A stretch of DNA of 64,000 nt from Hydractinia symbiolongicarpus (GCF_029227915.1 NC_079885.1:25667001-25731000), one strand, 5' to 3'. Positions 37,156 to 48,325 are shown, counted from the first letter of the stretch. Notes: generated by a model from the sequence alone, not told the origin. Numbers and translations are program-made.

Positions 37156-38190
37156 ATAATATTTAAAATTACCAGAATCACAAGTTCTCACATAATTCTG
37201 TTAGTTTTGAATATTGTTAAAAAGTTCATTTAAAGAGACTAATGTCACATACCTACAGTTGGTTATCATTTTTTTACTGATAGCGTATGTATAACTGTTA
37301 AGGCGATGTCTCATTAAATGAACTAGAAGTACTTATTTAAACGTAGAATCTTTAGAGAAACAAAATTCAGCAATTTCCAGATTTTAGGCTAAATTGCGAA
37401 AGTTATTTCAATCTTTATATTTTTAATTACTCATTACCTGCATTCTTTCAATAACATAATATTTAATTTTTTGGCATTGCTAATGCAACTTTTCATTTCG
37501 TGCATGTTCATAATAGCCTTAACTTAAATTCTAAATGACAGACTCTGTAAATACTCCATCGTAATGGTTTTATGATAACCTTCCAAATGAAAATCTCGCA
37601 CAATCTAAAGGTAAATATTAAACCTTAATTTTTTTTGACCATTTTTTTAAATACATCTTAACGTTTTGTTTTTAGGTGATGTACAAAATTGCTCTATTAA
37701 TTACAATCCTTAAAGGCTGAAGACAACGTAAAGATCAGGACAACTTATTTTTTTTCTTTAATTTATATCATATTTTATTAAAAGTATCAACATTAAGAAC
37801 ATTTTATCCTCCCTTTTCTTTTTAAGTGCGGTGCAAAGGCTTACCTTTACGTGGTGCACCCTGTTAAGTGAATTGCATGTAAAAAAATGTGTATGTAATT
37901 CATGAACTAAAAGCCAAGATAGGAATAAGAATTTGCAACAATAATATAAATAATTAAGTAATTAATATGCAAGATTTTCATGAAATGTTTTCTGTATTGA
38001 AGCTTTAATATTATCAACTATTGATCACATCTTTTATTCATTTGTTCAACAATTTGCAATTTTTCAAGTATTTCATATATTTTTGTTGTGAGAACAAATT
38101 GTTTGTGCAGCTTTAGGTTAATCTCACCCACTCTTTTCTTAATTAATATTTGTTCTTAATGCAGGTTATCAGAGTAAAATTTAATAAAAA
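37156..38190. other. Spacer between the two Helitron genes
   Basis: AT-rich and non-coding apart from the hairpin motif at 37830-37860. Possible poly(A) signals are common in such sequence and carry no weight. Confidence 0.5.
37830..37860. other. Hairpin motif, copy 1
   Basis: Stem GGTGCA (37830-37835) with TGCACC (37855-37860). The surrounding 100 bp matches 39670-39795, including the downstream TAATTCATGAACTAAAAG. The stem bases differ between copies but pairing is kept. Confidence 0.6.
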
Positions 38191-38973
38191 ATGGCATGTA
38201 ACATTAGTGATGAGGTTAATGAGGAAGTCCTGATGAAAAGTGATGGTAATAATTAAATTTATAAAATATCTTTTTTTTGTAATTTTTTTTCTACTGTTTA
38301 ATTATAACTATTCCACACATTCTATAGATGAGAGTGATGATGTTGTCGAAGTTGAACATAACAGCACAGAAAAAAAAACAGGTAAATGTTATTAATATTA
38401 ATATTTTATTGAAATTGACTTTTTATTATTTTCGTAACATGTATCACAAAATAATGAATGGTTCTAATGAGAATAATTCAAATATGCCTAATTACTACTA
38501 TTGTGTATATTGTGGTTATAGATGAGAATATGAACAAAGAAAATAAACAAAAAGCAGGTAAATGTTATTATTATAATTTTTTTATTTTTTGCAACTGATT
38601 TTGTTAGCACAATCGATAATTAATTACTAACAAATAATTACTTACAGTTTTCGGATGATATTAATTCTAAAAACACAGCTAATTTATTTTAGTGAATTTG
38701 TCCAGAAAAGCCTTCAAACTATATCGGCAGGAACATCCTGGCCCCAAATCAAACAAAGCTTTTAAATTTTGGAAAGCTAATGGGGGCCGGGATAGACCAG
38801 ATTTTAAATGGCGTCAAAATACCAAAAAAACTTCCTTCAATAAAAATACCAACTCCTCAACCAATGCTACCACCACCACCAACAAAAACACCAACGCCAA
38901 CACTTTAAACAGCTCATTAAACCAATTCAATTTACAATTTAATGGAGGCACTTTGTCAGTAACTTTTAAGTAA
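38191..38973 (+). CDS. Small four-exon gene carried by the Helitron
   Basis: Exons 38191-38245, 38328-38381, 38522-38557 and 38693-38973 join through three GT-AG introns, all in phase 1, giving about 141 residues from ATG to TAA. The first three exons are short and acidic (DEVNEEV, DESDDVVEVEHN, DENMNKENK). Exon 4 carries a basic, aromatic segment (LSRKAFKLYRQEHPGPKSNK, FKFWKANGGRDRPDFKWRQN) and an Asn/Thr-rich tail. I do not recognise the family. It lies on the same strand downstream of the Rep-helicase and inside the proven Helitron borders, so it is either an accessory Helitron gene or a captured host gene. Similar splice sites in each intron and an uninterrupted frame argue it is real; expression is unproven. 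Confidence 0.6.
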
Positions 38974-38995
38974 ATAGAAAATTTGAGCTCTAAAT

Positions 38996-39161
38996 AGTCT
39001 ATATTTACATATATCTTTTTACTCTTAAAAGTTGCTTGGAATTTTAAACTCTGAAAGGTCTATTTTCATATATAACTTTGAACGCTTAAAAGTTGCTTAC
39101 AATTTTACTCAAATGGTCTATTTTCATATAAAGCTTTGTACGCTTGAAAGTTGCTGGCATT
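38996..39161. repeat. Three tandem copies of a 48-61-bp unit
   Basis: Units start at 38996, 39057 and 39115, each with GGTCTATTTTCATATA and CTTAAAAGTTGCT (the first reads AGTCTATATTTACATATA). It follows directly after the stop of the small spliced gene. Confidence 0.75.
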
Positions 39162-39169
39162 GTTTAGTT

Positions 39170-39350
39170 ATTTAGGTACTTAATTTGTTAGTTGTTTGTT
39201 AGTAAGTTGTTTGTTAGTAAGTTGTTTGTTAGTTAGTTGTTTGTTAGTTAGTGAGTTATTTGTAAGTTGTTTGTTTGGTTAGTTAGTGTGTTCGTCGGTT
39301 GGTTTGTTGGCTGTTTGTCTGTTTGTTTGTAAGTAAGTAGACTAATCGGT
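39170..39350. repeat. GT-rich GTTTGTTAGTTA repeat tract
   Basis: Irregular repeats of GTTTGTTAGT(T/A)A with almost no C on the plus strand, giving strong strand asymmetry within the Helitron 3' half. Confidence 0.75.
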
Positions 39351-39690
39351 TAGTTTAGTTTATCTTTTCTGTTTTTAATCAGTTGTAAATATAGAATTGA
39401 ATTACAAGATTGAGTATTTTATTGACAAAACCACCCTTTTCACTTTTTATTAAATTAATAGCATTTTCAATGGTTGTATATTTACTCATATTGTTTTTCA
39501 TGTTCAAACATTTTGCTCTTATAAAAAACTGTTAATGATATCTATATTATGTATTCAATATTCACTTCAACATTCACTGGTATTGGGGGCCCACAAGCTA
39601 CTGGAATTGGTCATATTGCCCAAAACTTACCTTATTAACTCTCTTTAGTACAAAAGCACACTACGTACTTTTCTTTTTCTTTTTTAGGTT

Positions 39691-39732
39691 GAAGCGCAAA
39701 GCCCCATGACTTGCCTTCCCGTGGCGCGCTTC
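39691..39732. other. Hairpin motif, copy 2
   Basis: Stem GAAGCGC (39691-39697) with GCGCTTC (39726-39732). Aligned to copy 1, the T-A and G-C pairs there are C-G and A-T here, so pairing is kept while the bases change. Possible structured RNA or DNA element of the Helitron. Confidence 0.55.
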
Positions 39733-40213
39733 GTTAGGTGGATTATTTTCTTTTTAAGGAGATAATTCATGAACTAAAAGTCAGGGCATGCCATGTTCAA
39801 ATTGCATCACATATTTTTGGTATTGAAAAGACTCAAGAAGCATCAACTGCAGGTAACTTACTAACCAATATATTAATATTATACGATCTGTATGTAACCA
39901 TTGAATTATCTTTTTACAGGAAACAAAAATAGGAAAGTATTATCATCATAATTTATTATTTTTTAGGTTTATGGAGGTTTATGGAAAACAAAATCCCAAG
40001 TTTTCTTTTTCGTAACATTATCGTCTTCGTAAGTTATCCTTATTTTTACTGCTTTTTTGTCATTTTACCACAGGCCTTTCCAACTATCAAAAACGCATTC
40101 AATTTTTATGTAGATGAACAGGACACTGCTGACGTCATCAAAATTCCTAAAATCTTCTAATTTTTCATTGTTCTTCTGCCTGAGTGGATTTTTCCACGGG
40201 CCTAATCGACTAG

Positions 40214-42690
40214 TAAATAATATTAACAACTCTAAAAAAGTATGGGATGGTATTAAAGAAATTTTACATAAAAATCATAATTCTTCGAATGTTAAAACTT
40301 CTATTTGATAAACAACAAAGTTACTTCTGATCCTAAAATTGTTCCATCTTCGTTTAACCAGTATTTTTCTTCTATAACTGATAAGATTCGAAGTAACATT
40401 CATAATTTCTCCAACATTGACCATAATTTTTTTCTTAAAAATCCAAACCATAACTCCTTCTTTTTTTCTCCTATAACACAAAACGAAATATTTAAGATTA
40501 TCAATGGCTTAAACATTAACAAAGCAAATGGACCTAATAGCATTAATAACAAAATCCTAATTCCTTTGAGTACTGAGTTCTCAGAAATCTTAACTAAACA
40601 TTTTAATCTATCAATCACTAATGGAGCTTTTCCAGAGATATTAAAACTAGTTACTGTTACCCCAATTTTCAAAAACAAAGGTTCACCCCTAAACCCCTGC
40701 AACTATCGGCCTATCTCTCTTTTATCCAATATTGATAAAATTTTTGAGAAAGTAGTTTATCAAAGACTCATCTCTTTCCTAACTATTAATAATTGCCTAA
40801 TTGATAGACAGTTTGGTTTTAGAACCAAACATTCTACCATTCATGCCCTAATTAGTCTTACTAACAACATCAATAGAAACCTTGATCAAGGCAATTTTTC
40901 TTGTGGCATCTTTATAGATTTTCAAAAGGCCTTTGATACAGTCGACCAGCAAATCCTTTAGATAAACTTAATCACTACGGTGTAAGGGGCTTAAGTAAGT
41001 CAATTGAGTTAAAATATGGTGTACATCAGGGTTCAATTCTTAGACCCTTATTGTTTTTAATTTACATTAACGATTTAACTATTTCTATTATCTACTCAGA
41101 ATTATTCCATTTTGCTGACGATACTAGTCTTCTCTATTCCAGTCATGATCTAAAATAAATTAAAAAACATGTTAACGTTGATCTGAAATTCCTTTTCAAG
41201 TGGTTAAATTCCAATAAAATCTCTCTTAACATCGCTAAAACTGAAGCCATTCTTTTTAAACACCCTAAAATGCATCAACTATAACTTAAAGTTAAAACTA
41301 AATGGGAATGTACTTCAATTTGTTGACTTAGGTGTCCTACTTGATCACATCTTACATGGATCCCTCACACTAATTCTATAGCTTCTAAATTAACCCTATT
41401 CGGTCCGGGGGGGGGGGATTCCGCCCCCCCCCCCCTCTAACGGTTTTTTTTAATAACTCCTGATTGCTTTCTTATATGGCTATGATACTTACTGAGTTTC
41501 AACATTTATCTATTAGACACCTGCACGCTAAATTTTTAGGTCCCATACCTTTCAGAAGCTTTGATATTGGCCATTACTCGAAACTACCCCTAAAATCTCT
41601 ATGAAATCCTTATAATGGGGAAAATATAATAACTCCTGTTAGGATTATCCTTAGAACTTGAAACTTGCAACACAACTTTTTTTCATCAAGAAGAATCATT
41701 TTGAATAATTTTGACACGTGACTAATCCGATTTCCCGATTTTGTCGGATTTTACCCGAAAATCGAAAAAACCCGGATTTTCGGGCAATTTATGGCAATTT
41801 TTTATCCGATCCATGTAAAAACCGGAAGATATGTTAAAAAATTTTTATTTAGCTTTCAGAAACTTCATACAGAATGTAAAAATTCGCTCTAGAACAAAAG
41901 TAATTATATTTTAAGCAGATAGTGGCATTTTTAACAATGTTCAAGCTTCTGATGACGTCACAGAAAATGTGCTGACGCAAGCAAAAATTTATTGCCGCCA
42001 TTTTGTTCCTTTTATGACGTACTATAAGTGTGCCAAGTTTGATTCTATTTGAGCAATCCTGTGAAAAGTTATTGAGGGGGGGGGGGGGGGGTGGAATCCG
42101 CCCCTCCCGGTCATAGTATGTTCGAAAAACCCCGGACCGAATAGGGTTAAATAAGGCTAATGCTATGTTGTCTATACTTAGACACTATCTACATAAATTT
42201 TCGCTAATTTATTGCTATCATGCACTTTTTGCGTCTCATGCTACATTTTCTTGTCAAATCTGGGGTCAATCAATATCAAACACTCATCGTATTATCAAAC
42301 TAAAAAAAGCTGCCCTCCGTGTTTTCAATCAATCTTCTATACCCCTTTTATCTCAATGTAAAATCCTTCGCAGTTCTGATTTTATAACTTTATCTCACAT
42401 TATATTAGTCTTTAATATCCTCAATTCTCTAACCCCTAATGACGTTTGTAACCTTTTCAATTTAAAAATCATTCAATCGACATATGAAACCAGAAACTCC
42501 TCCATTAAACTTCTTAACAGACCTGTGGTCAGAACTTCTAAATTTGGTGTCAACTCTATCAGTGTATTCTCTGCTGGAATAGGTTCCAGCAACATTTTTC
42601 TAGACATGACTTGGCCTCTTTAAGCTCTGGTGAAATTAAATCAAAATGTAAACTGTTCTTTCGAAAGCTACAAGAATGGTCCTGATTAGT
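40214..42690 (+). pseudogene. LINE ORF2, part 2: reverse transcriptase and C-terminus
   Basis: Continues the frame of 30991: NNINNSKKVWDGIKEIL. A shift near 40303 leads into 40305-40958 with PNSINNKILIPLS, PCNYRPISLLSNIDKIFEKV, RQFGFRTKHSTIHAL and GIFIDFQKAFDTV (motif A Asp). After a shift near 40958 and a deletion of part of the palm, KYGVHQGSILRPLLF and HFADDTSLLYS (FADD box) follow, then SNKISLNIAKTEAI. The frame is broken again near 41155 and 41283. The MITE sits at 41394-42146. Beyond it, 42151-42623 is the C-terminal domain (ANAMLSILRHYLHKF, KLKKAALRVFNQS, RNSSIKLLNRPVVRTSKFG). An inactive copy. Confidence 0.8.
41394..42146. mobile_element. piggyBac-type MITE, 753 bp, with TTAA duplication
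   Basis: The 17-bp terminal inverted repeats are CCCTATTCGGTCCGGGG and its complement. TTAA lies at 41390-41393 and again at 42147-42150. TTAA duplication and CCC starts are piggyBac traits. Removing the element with one TTAA restores the LINE codons SKLNKANAML. Long G and C homopolymers lie next to both ends (41404-41417, 41424-41436, 42077-42091). It has no ORF, so it must have been moved by a transposase from elsewhere. Confidence 0.9.
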
Positions 42691-42902
42691 CACTTTATAT
42701 AAAAAATCTTCTCAAACTTAAACTGAGCTCAATCTGAGTTAATATCTACTATTTGTCATCATATATATATATTTATATCAGTTTTTATATGTAGGTTTTT
42801 TCTCACTGGTGGCCTCACCCGTTTAGCTAATACAGCTATTTGACGGTCTCCATATTTAAAAACTGTAACTATGTTATCTGTATCTATATCACTGAAATAA
42901 AA

Positions 42903-42930
42903 AAATTCAAAATTCAAATTCAAATTCAAT
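42903..42930. repeat. (AAATTC)n LINE 3' tail
   Basis: Four imperfect hexamer units mark the 3' end of the interrupted LINE. Confidence 0.7.
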
Positions 42931-43324
42931 AGTTCTTTTTTCTCTTTCGTCAGTGTACGTTAGCCCTAATTCATTTGGATTTATTTATCTCCAGGGGAAA
43001 CTAATGATAGGGTAATAATGTGATGAAACTTATTGAAATGATTAAAGTTTATAGGAGCAACAAAATCGCGGCAAACGCTTATGTTACTTTATCTATGACG
43101 TCATCAAGATTCCGAAAAATAACGAGAAGATATGTGTTCACTTAAGCACTAGAATTCTGAATCGAAATTTCTAGTTCTAGTTAAACACTCAATTGAGACG
43201 AACAAAAGTTATACGATTTTTTATTTTACAAGGATTCCCAAAGAAGTATATCGATAGTTCTAAATGATGGCTAATAATTCATGGTCAGGAGGGCATCTTG
43301 TTTAATAAGATTTTGAGGAATTTC
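42931..43324. other. Spacer before the recombinase-like relic
   Basis: No ORF. A TGACGTCATCAAGATTCC phrase near 43095 resembles the module of the non-autonomous Helitrons. Confidence 0.4.
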
Positions 43325-46247
43325 AAATAAATGCTGTGACCCTGTGCCTAAGAAGTATTGGGAAATTTGCGACCAATGTTATTCAGTTCTTGAAAAACAT
43401 CTACAAACTGAGAAACATGTGAGTCAAACTCAAAATGCTGAAAAGTATACAATCTTAGATGAATTATCAAATCAGATAAATGCCGAGTCAGATAAGAAAG
43501 ATTTTGTCGATCTGAGGGTTAAGATTATTAAAGGAACATAAAAGTTTGATAGAAAATTGGTAAAAGAAATTGTATGCAGCGCATTAATCAATGGATTATT
43601 GAATGGAAAGACAGAATCCAGGATACGTAAAACATACTGCAAAGGAGGGAAAGAGAGACGATTCCTGGATGATACAGATATTGTTCAGTTCCTTAATAGC
43701 AACATCGTAGAAATCATTAACGAAGAAATAGCTTGCTCAAACATCCTTTCAAAAGCACCTTGGGATTATCGTTATAAGGTAATTCTTCCTGAATTGGTAG
43801 TCAGAATGTTTTCAAAAGCATTAAATGTCTCTAAGGACAAATCGGAATTCATATTCAAGAGGTTTTCTTCCTTACTTAGTAAAGAAGAAGAAGGAGAATC
43901 AACTCTAAACGCAGTAACCTTTAAGGTAATGGTTCAAATAGGAATGTCAAACTGGCAAAAAAAATATTGAAAGAATTCTGAAAGAAGTTGAGTCAATAAA
44001 GTTATGTACTAACGCCATTAAAAAAATAGAGAACAAGAACGCTCTTAATAAAGACATAGAAATTGTAGAGATGACACTAGCAGACATCATTGATCATATT
44101 GTTGCTGAAGAGAAAGATCATCATTCTGCGGAGAGTGTGGATTTTTCGGTTATACAAAGTAATGGAGGAAAACAAGTTGAAAGTACAGTGAAAGAAATTG
44201 ATATAAAAAGCTCCTTCGCATCTTCTGTGAAAATTCTTCTGACTGCAAAGAAGGAGAACAAGGACGCTCTTAGTAGCGACCTAACTATTAAAAAAAAGAC
44301 GCTGACGGACATCATCGATCATATTCTTGGGGAAGAGGAAAAAAGAGATGTGCCCAATGATCCGTATATAGACAGTGTGGATGTTCCTGCTATCCGCAGT
44401 AGGCGAAAGAAATCACTAATCAAACCAAACTTAAGGATGATCTTGAAATGCCCAGTTTGTAACCAAGAGAGAACAAAACCTTGTCGTCATCTGATAGTTA
44501 TTAGAGTTCAGGCAAGGAATGCACATTCAGCGAAAGTAAAGAAGAATACGATTGGTCGATTGACGAAAATACCGATTGGAGCTTTGCAATGAGTCTAGGA
44601 GCAAGTGCAAAAAATTATTAGACAGATTTTTCAACTACATGATTGGTCCTGACAGAAACCGAAAGGAGCGTTCAATATCCGTTATCGTTGGTGACGTGCG
44701 GCGAATTTTTGTTGCCGTTGGAGTGAAAGATGATTTGATTTCCGTGATCTGTATATCGTCAAACATTGCGGTGCCAAAGGAACTAAGCCCTCAAGTATCA
44801 AGAAATATCTGTACTTGTGATAGACTTCTGCGAATTTTTACTTGCAGAATAGATAGTCATAGCGAATGTAAAGAGGAGAGACATGCAAACATTAATTGAA
44901 AAAAATTAAACAGTGGAGGAAAAATTATAAAAGGCAGGAAAAGATTTTAAAACATAAAAGATTTGTTGATGATTTTACGATGCTTGTACATGATGAACAG
45001 GTAAAACGCTATAATAATAGTGAAACTCTCAGGCGTAATGTCAAACATGACAATCGCAGAATTCAAAAGTTCAGCGTTGCAAGAAGATGGGAAATGGCTC
45101 GTAGAAGTGTGGGATCATAAGACAGTTGAGCACTACGGTCCAGCTAAGACGATTTTAACGGCAGAGAACTACGACTGTCGAAGATCTACGTCATTAGAGC
45201 AAGTCCTCAACTATCCCCAAAATTTGAGAATGTTTTTGTAACTTGGTCAGGACAGAAAATTAACTCTGGTGACGTAAGTAAGGATTTCATTTAGCATGGA
45301 AGAAAGCAGGAAACTTTGATAACAAAGATGTACTAAAAAATCTAACTGCGAACATCATAAGGAAATCCACAAGCACCGGATTAAAATAAAAGCAAATTCA
45401 CCGCTGAAGTTGCCAACCTGATGACGCATAGTAAGAGTACGGAAGACCATTAGTACATAAGAAATATGAGAAAGTCAGCCAGTATTGGGACGAATGTGGT
45501 TACAGATCTATTCTATAAGAGTGATTACCATGACAAAAACCGACCAATAACTACTACACCTAATAAAACAGCAACTCCGCAATCAGTATGCACACCTACT
45601 TCACAAAAACAAACGGAAGTTATGGTCTGAAAAAGAAGTGAGTGAAAGAGAAACCGCTTTTAAAAATGAGGAAATTAGTTATGGTTTTGTTAAAAAGAAA
45701 TGTGAGATACTTGGTTCAATAGATGCTTCACGGAGACAAGTAGTATATGACAAACTCAGAGTGCTGAACAAAGTGAAAAGGTCTCCGTCTCAGTGTCGTT
45801 GCTTGTTTTCAGAAAGTGACTTAGATGTGTTGGTATCTCGAGGAAAGAAGTTAAAAAAAGGCGGAAAGCTTACTGAAGATAGAGTGGACGAATGTTTTGA
45901 CGGTACAGGACTTCTAGAAAAGTATTCTTTCAGCCAAATCCGAACTAGATTGTCCTACGAAAGACAAAAAAGAATGAAAAATCTAAAAGAAAGGTGAGTT
46001 GATCCACGATTGTCTTTTTTGTTAGTCTACAGTGTATTACAGTGGCAAATTTGATTGGATACTTCCATACCCATTGTCATGAAATTGCGATTTGTTTTGA
46101 TCCTTATAACAGATTGGGGTTACCTGTCTAAGTTGTGCTCATATAAAATATACTGCTGGTTATCACAATTATTTTTTTTTCAGCACAAGAGATGTAACAA
46201 GCCTAACACTTTGCGTTCAGCTTCATAATGGCCGACAGATGTTGTGA
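43325..46247 (+). pseudogene. Tyrosine-recombinase-like transposon gene relic
   Basis: Open pieces in several frames give a consistent protein order. A CDQCYSVLEKHLQTEKH finger-like start (43372) precedes a helical N-terminal domain (43557-43970). Next comes a low-complexity region with a duplicated (LT)DIIDHI unit, a CPVCNQERTKPCRH finger (44450) and a core domain: LDRFFNYMIGPDRNRKERSI, HKRFVDDFTMLVHDEQV, SNMTIAEFKSSALQEDGKWL. The stretch 45339-45460 reads NIIRKSTSTG (Arg) and ANLMTHSKSTEDH-stop-YIRN, matching the Arg...His...Tyr order of tyrosine recombinases, with a stop beside the remaining Tyr. The C-terminal part 45638-45993 is followed by a donor GTGAGT and an acceptor at 46183, adding 21 codons to TGA at 46245. 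A Crypton-like element is the best guess. Inactive. Confidence 0.5.
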
Positions 46248-46875
46248 AAAAGAACTGAGTTACAAATATCTACTTGTTATTTCTCTATTATAATAGCCGT
46301 ATTCCGTCTGTCTGTCTCTGCGCAACATGGCGGAGCGAGTAGCGAGACCCGCCGAAAATCCCCGCGGCCCTGCAGCTTTATTTCGAATCCCCGGCAGACC
46401 CCGTTTTTTTACCGGCCTTGCTTTGCCGCTCATTGCAATAAACCAATCACAAGGCTCCATTTTCACTAATGACCAATCCAAGTGCTTCGCGGCCTCAACA
46501 TGCCGACGGGAGGAAACATGCTACCCCTACGAAGGCCATTTTGGTTTGGAAGTGATGGTGTGAAGTTTGTAGGTTTCCTTTCAATCCTCCTTATTTCTTC
46601 TGAGTACTTTTTATCCTATAGGATTATTTAGTTTGTTTTCACATGTTAAGGTGAATATTTCATCACGTTTTCTAGCTACGTATCAATCTTAAACAAACCA
46701 ATTTTAAGTTTTTGGCTAGCTATAAAACGTACATTTTGAGGCAGCTAGCTATAGCTAGCTTTATTTATTCCTATACTTTTAAAGTTTTTATTCAGTTTGG
46801 TATATTATTATTTATTTTTATGTTGAAGTTGGGTCTACCTAGCTAGCTCCTCTTTTAGCTACATCCTGCTAAAAA

Positions 46876-46937
46876 GTGAAAGTAGCCAAATGCAGTTTGG
46901 CTGCAAGTGAAAGTAGCCAAATGCAGTTTGGCTGCAA
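46876..46937. repeat. Exact 31-bp tandem duplication
   Basis: The unit GTGAAAGTAGCCAAATGCAG plus 11 bases occurs twice without change at 46876 and 46907, so it is recent. Confidence 0.9.
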
Positions 46938-47049
46938 CACAATTCTTAACAATTCTTATGCTAAATGCAGTTGGCAGCGGCCACTTTTATTACTGATTTA
47001 AAAATTTATTATTCAAAATAAAGTTGCTGAGTAATTTTTTAAACTGAAC

Positions 47050-48170
47050 CGGGTTAATGCCAGGCTGTTCACTGATTTCTTTTAAAACCGAAGCGATAAG
47101 GATTTTTGGAAAATGGTATTACCCCTATGCTCATGTATGACACGATTCACCTGTTAAGCGCTCAGCCTGGTGTTAACGACGGGCTGTTTCCTGTGTTTTT
47201 ATTTTAACCGTTGTGATAAATTTTATTTGGAAAATTTTATTACGCCTGTTACTCATGTATGACACAATTTACATATTAAGTGCTCCGCCTGGTGTTAATG
47301 ACGTGCTTTTTCCGTGTTTTTATTTAATCCGTTGTGATAAAGTTTTTTTACCTGCAATAAACATTCAACCTGGTGTTAACAACAGGGTGTTTTGTGTGTT
47401 TTTTATTTAAATTGAAGTTGCGATAAGTTTTTTTGGGAAAAGGCTATTATGGCTATAACGCATGTGCGACACCATTTACCTGTACTAAGTGCTCAGTCCG
47501 GTGTCATGATTAATTTGTTAAGGTTTACTGAAACGTACTCCGCAAAATAAAATAATATTGACTATTTTCTTTTCTTATGACGGGGTAACAACAGGTTGTA
47601 AACTGTGTTTTTATTTTGGTTAAAGTTGCAGTAAAGTTATATATATACATATATTTTAAAAAGTACATTACAACCGAAACACTATAATGTTGTGTGAGCT
47701 TTACTCAATTCACGGCATATTCTGCATACCTGTACTAGAGCACTCAAATTATGGATTTTTATTAGTTTTTTTATGGGGTAACGACTGGATTTTTCCTGTG
47801 TTTTAAGTTAAACCGAAATTGCAGTAAAGTTTTTTATGAAAAGGGTATTATGCGTTCTCGGCCCACTGTCATGATTAAGTTTTGAACTTTTAAGGAAACT
47901 TATTCCGCAAAATAAAATAATATTGCCCGATTGTTTTTGCTATGGCGGAGTAACAACGGTTTGTAAACTGTTTTAATTCAGCTTTTGTTGCGGGAAATTA
48001 TTTTTTTTTAAATATCTTACAGTCGCAACACTGCAATGGTGTGTGCCCTCCACTTGATTTACGACATACTGCATACCCGTACTAAAGCGCTCCACCTCAC
48101 CGGGTTGCACAGTTTGCGGTTCTTATTAAGCGCTCCTCAAGGCGTTCAACAACAGTTACTTGTGGCTTAA
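47050..48170. repeat. Diverged tandem repeats inside the Helitron-like element
   Basis: GGTGTTAACGACGGGCTGT-like starts recur near 47169, 47290, 47370, 47580, 47774 and 47946, each followed by a CTGTGTTTTTATTTTAA-like stretch, a GCGATAAG-like word and, in several, CTCATGTATGACAC. Spacing varies from about 80 to 195 bp, as in an old satellite with internal deletions. Confidence 0.7.
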
Positions 48171-48200
48171 CCCGGCGTCGAAACGCCGGGTCTCCCGGCT

Positions 48201-48325
48201 ATCTCTTTAATAATAGCCGTATTTTGTCTGTCTGTCCGCGAAAGCCGCTTCCTGTTACGGAAACACGAAATGCGGTATATAAAGGACGGGCGACCCCGTG
48301 GATTTTTCCACGGGTTAACGGCTAG
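48201..48325 (+). mobile_element. Mini-Helitron, 125 bp
   Basis: Starts TCTCTTTAATAATAGCC after A48200 and ends with hairpin CCCGTGGATTTTTCCACGGG then TTAACGGCTAG. It consists of little more than the two ends. The next unit begins at the following base. Confidence 0.8.

Larger units (their letters stand above)
30992..40213 (+). mobile_element. Complete autonomous-type Helitron, 9222 bp
   Basis: 5' end TCTCTTATAATAATACGGAG at 30992 follows host A30991. The 3' end is the hairpin GTGGATTTTTCCAC, then GGGCCTAATCGACTAG to 40213, followed by host T40214. Joining 30991 to 40214 restores the LINE codons (NNYF-I-NNINNSKK), which proves the borders and insertion between A and T with no target duplication. 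Inside are a Rep-helicase gene (32511-37155), a small spliced gene (38191-38973) and non-coding repeats. The same 5' and 3' ends occur on the short elements at 10796 and 15235. Confidence 0.93.
28560..42930 (+). mobile_element. Two-ORF LINE carrying two nested insertions
   Basis: ORF1 (28589-29316) and ORF2 (29545 onward) are followed by a 3' end with repeated AAATTC at about 42903-42930. The element is interrupted by a Helitron (30992-40213) and a piggyBac-type MITE (41394-42146). Without them it is about 4.4 kb, a normal size for a CR1/Jockey-like LINE. Both insertions are precise, so LINE sequence on either side reads through in frame. Confidence 0.85.
46282..48200 (+). mobile_element. Helitron-like element, about 1.9 kb
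   Basis: It begins TCTCTATTATAATAGCCGTA with the CTGTCTGTC subterminal phrase shared by the short elements at 48201 and 60442. It ends with the hairpin CCCGGCGTCGAAACGCCGGG and TCTCCCGGCTA, next to the start of another unit. The final G expected in CTAG is missing and the base before the start is T rather than A, so the borders are less certain. The 5' part is CpG-rich and has a 78-codon ORF without a known domain. The rest is repeats. Confidence 0.55.

Noticed and set aside
39170-39350. CRISPR-like array
   Set aside because: The repeats are short, irregular and without spacers; the window is eukaryotic.
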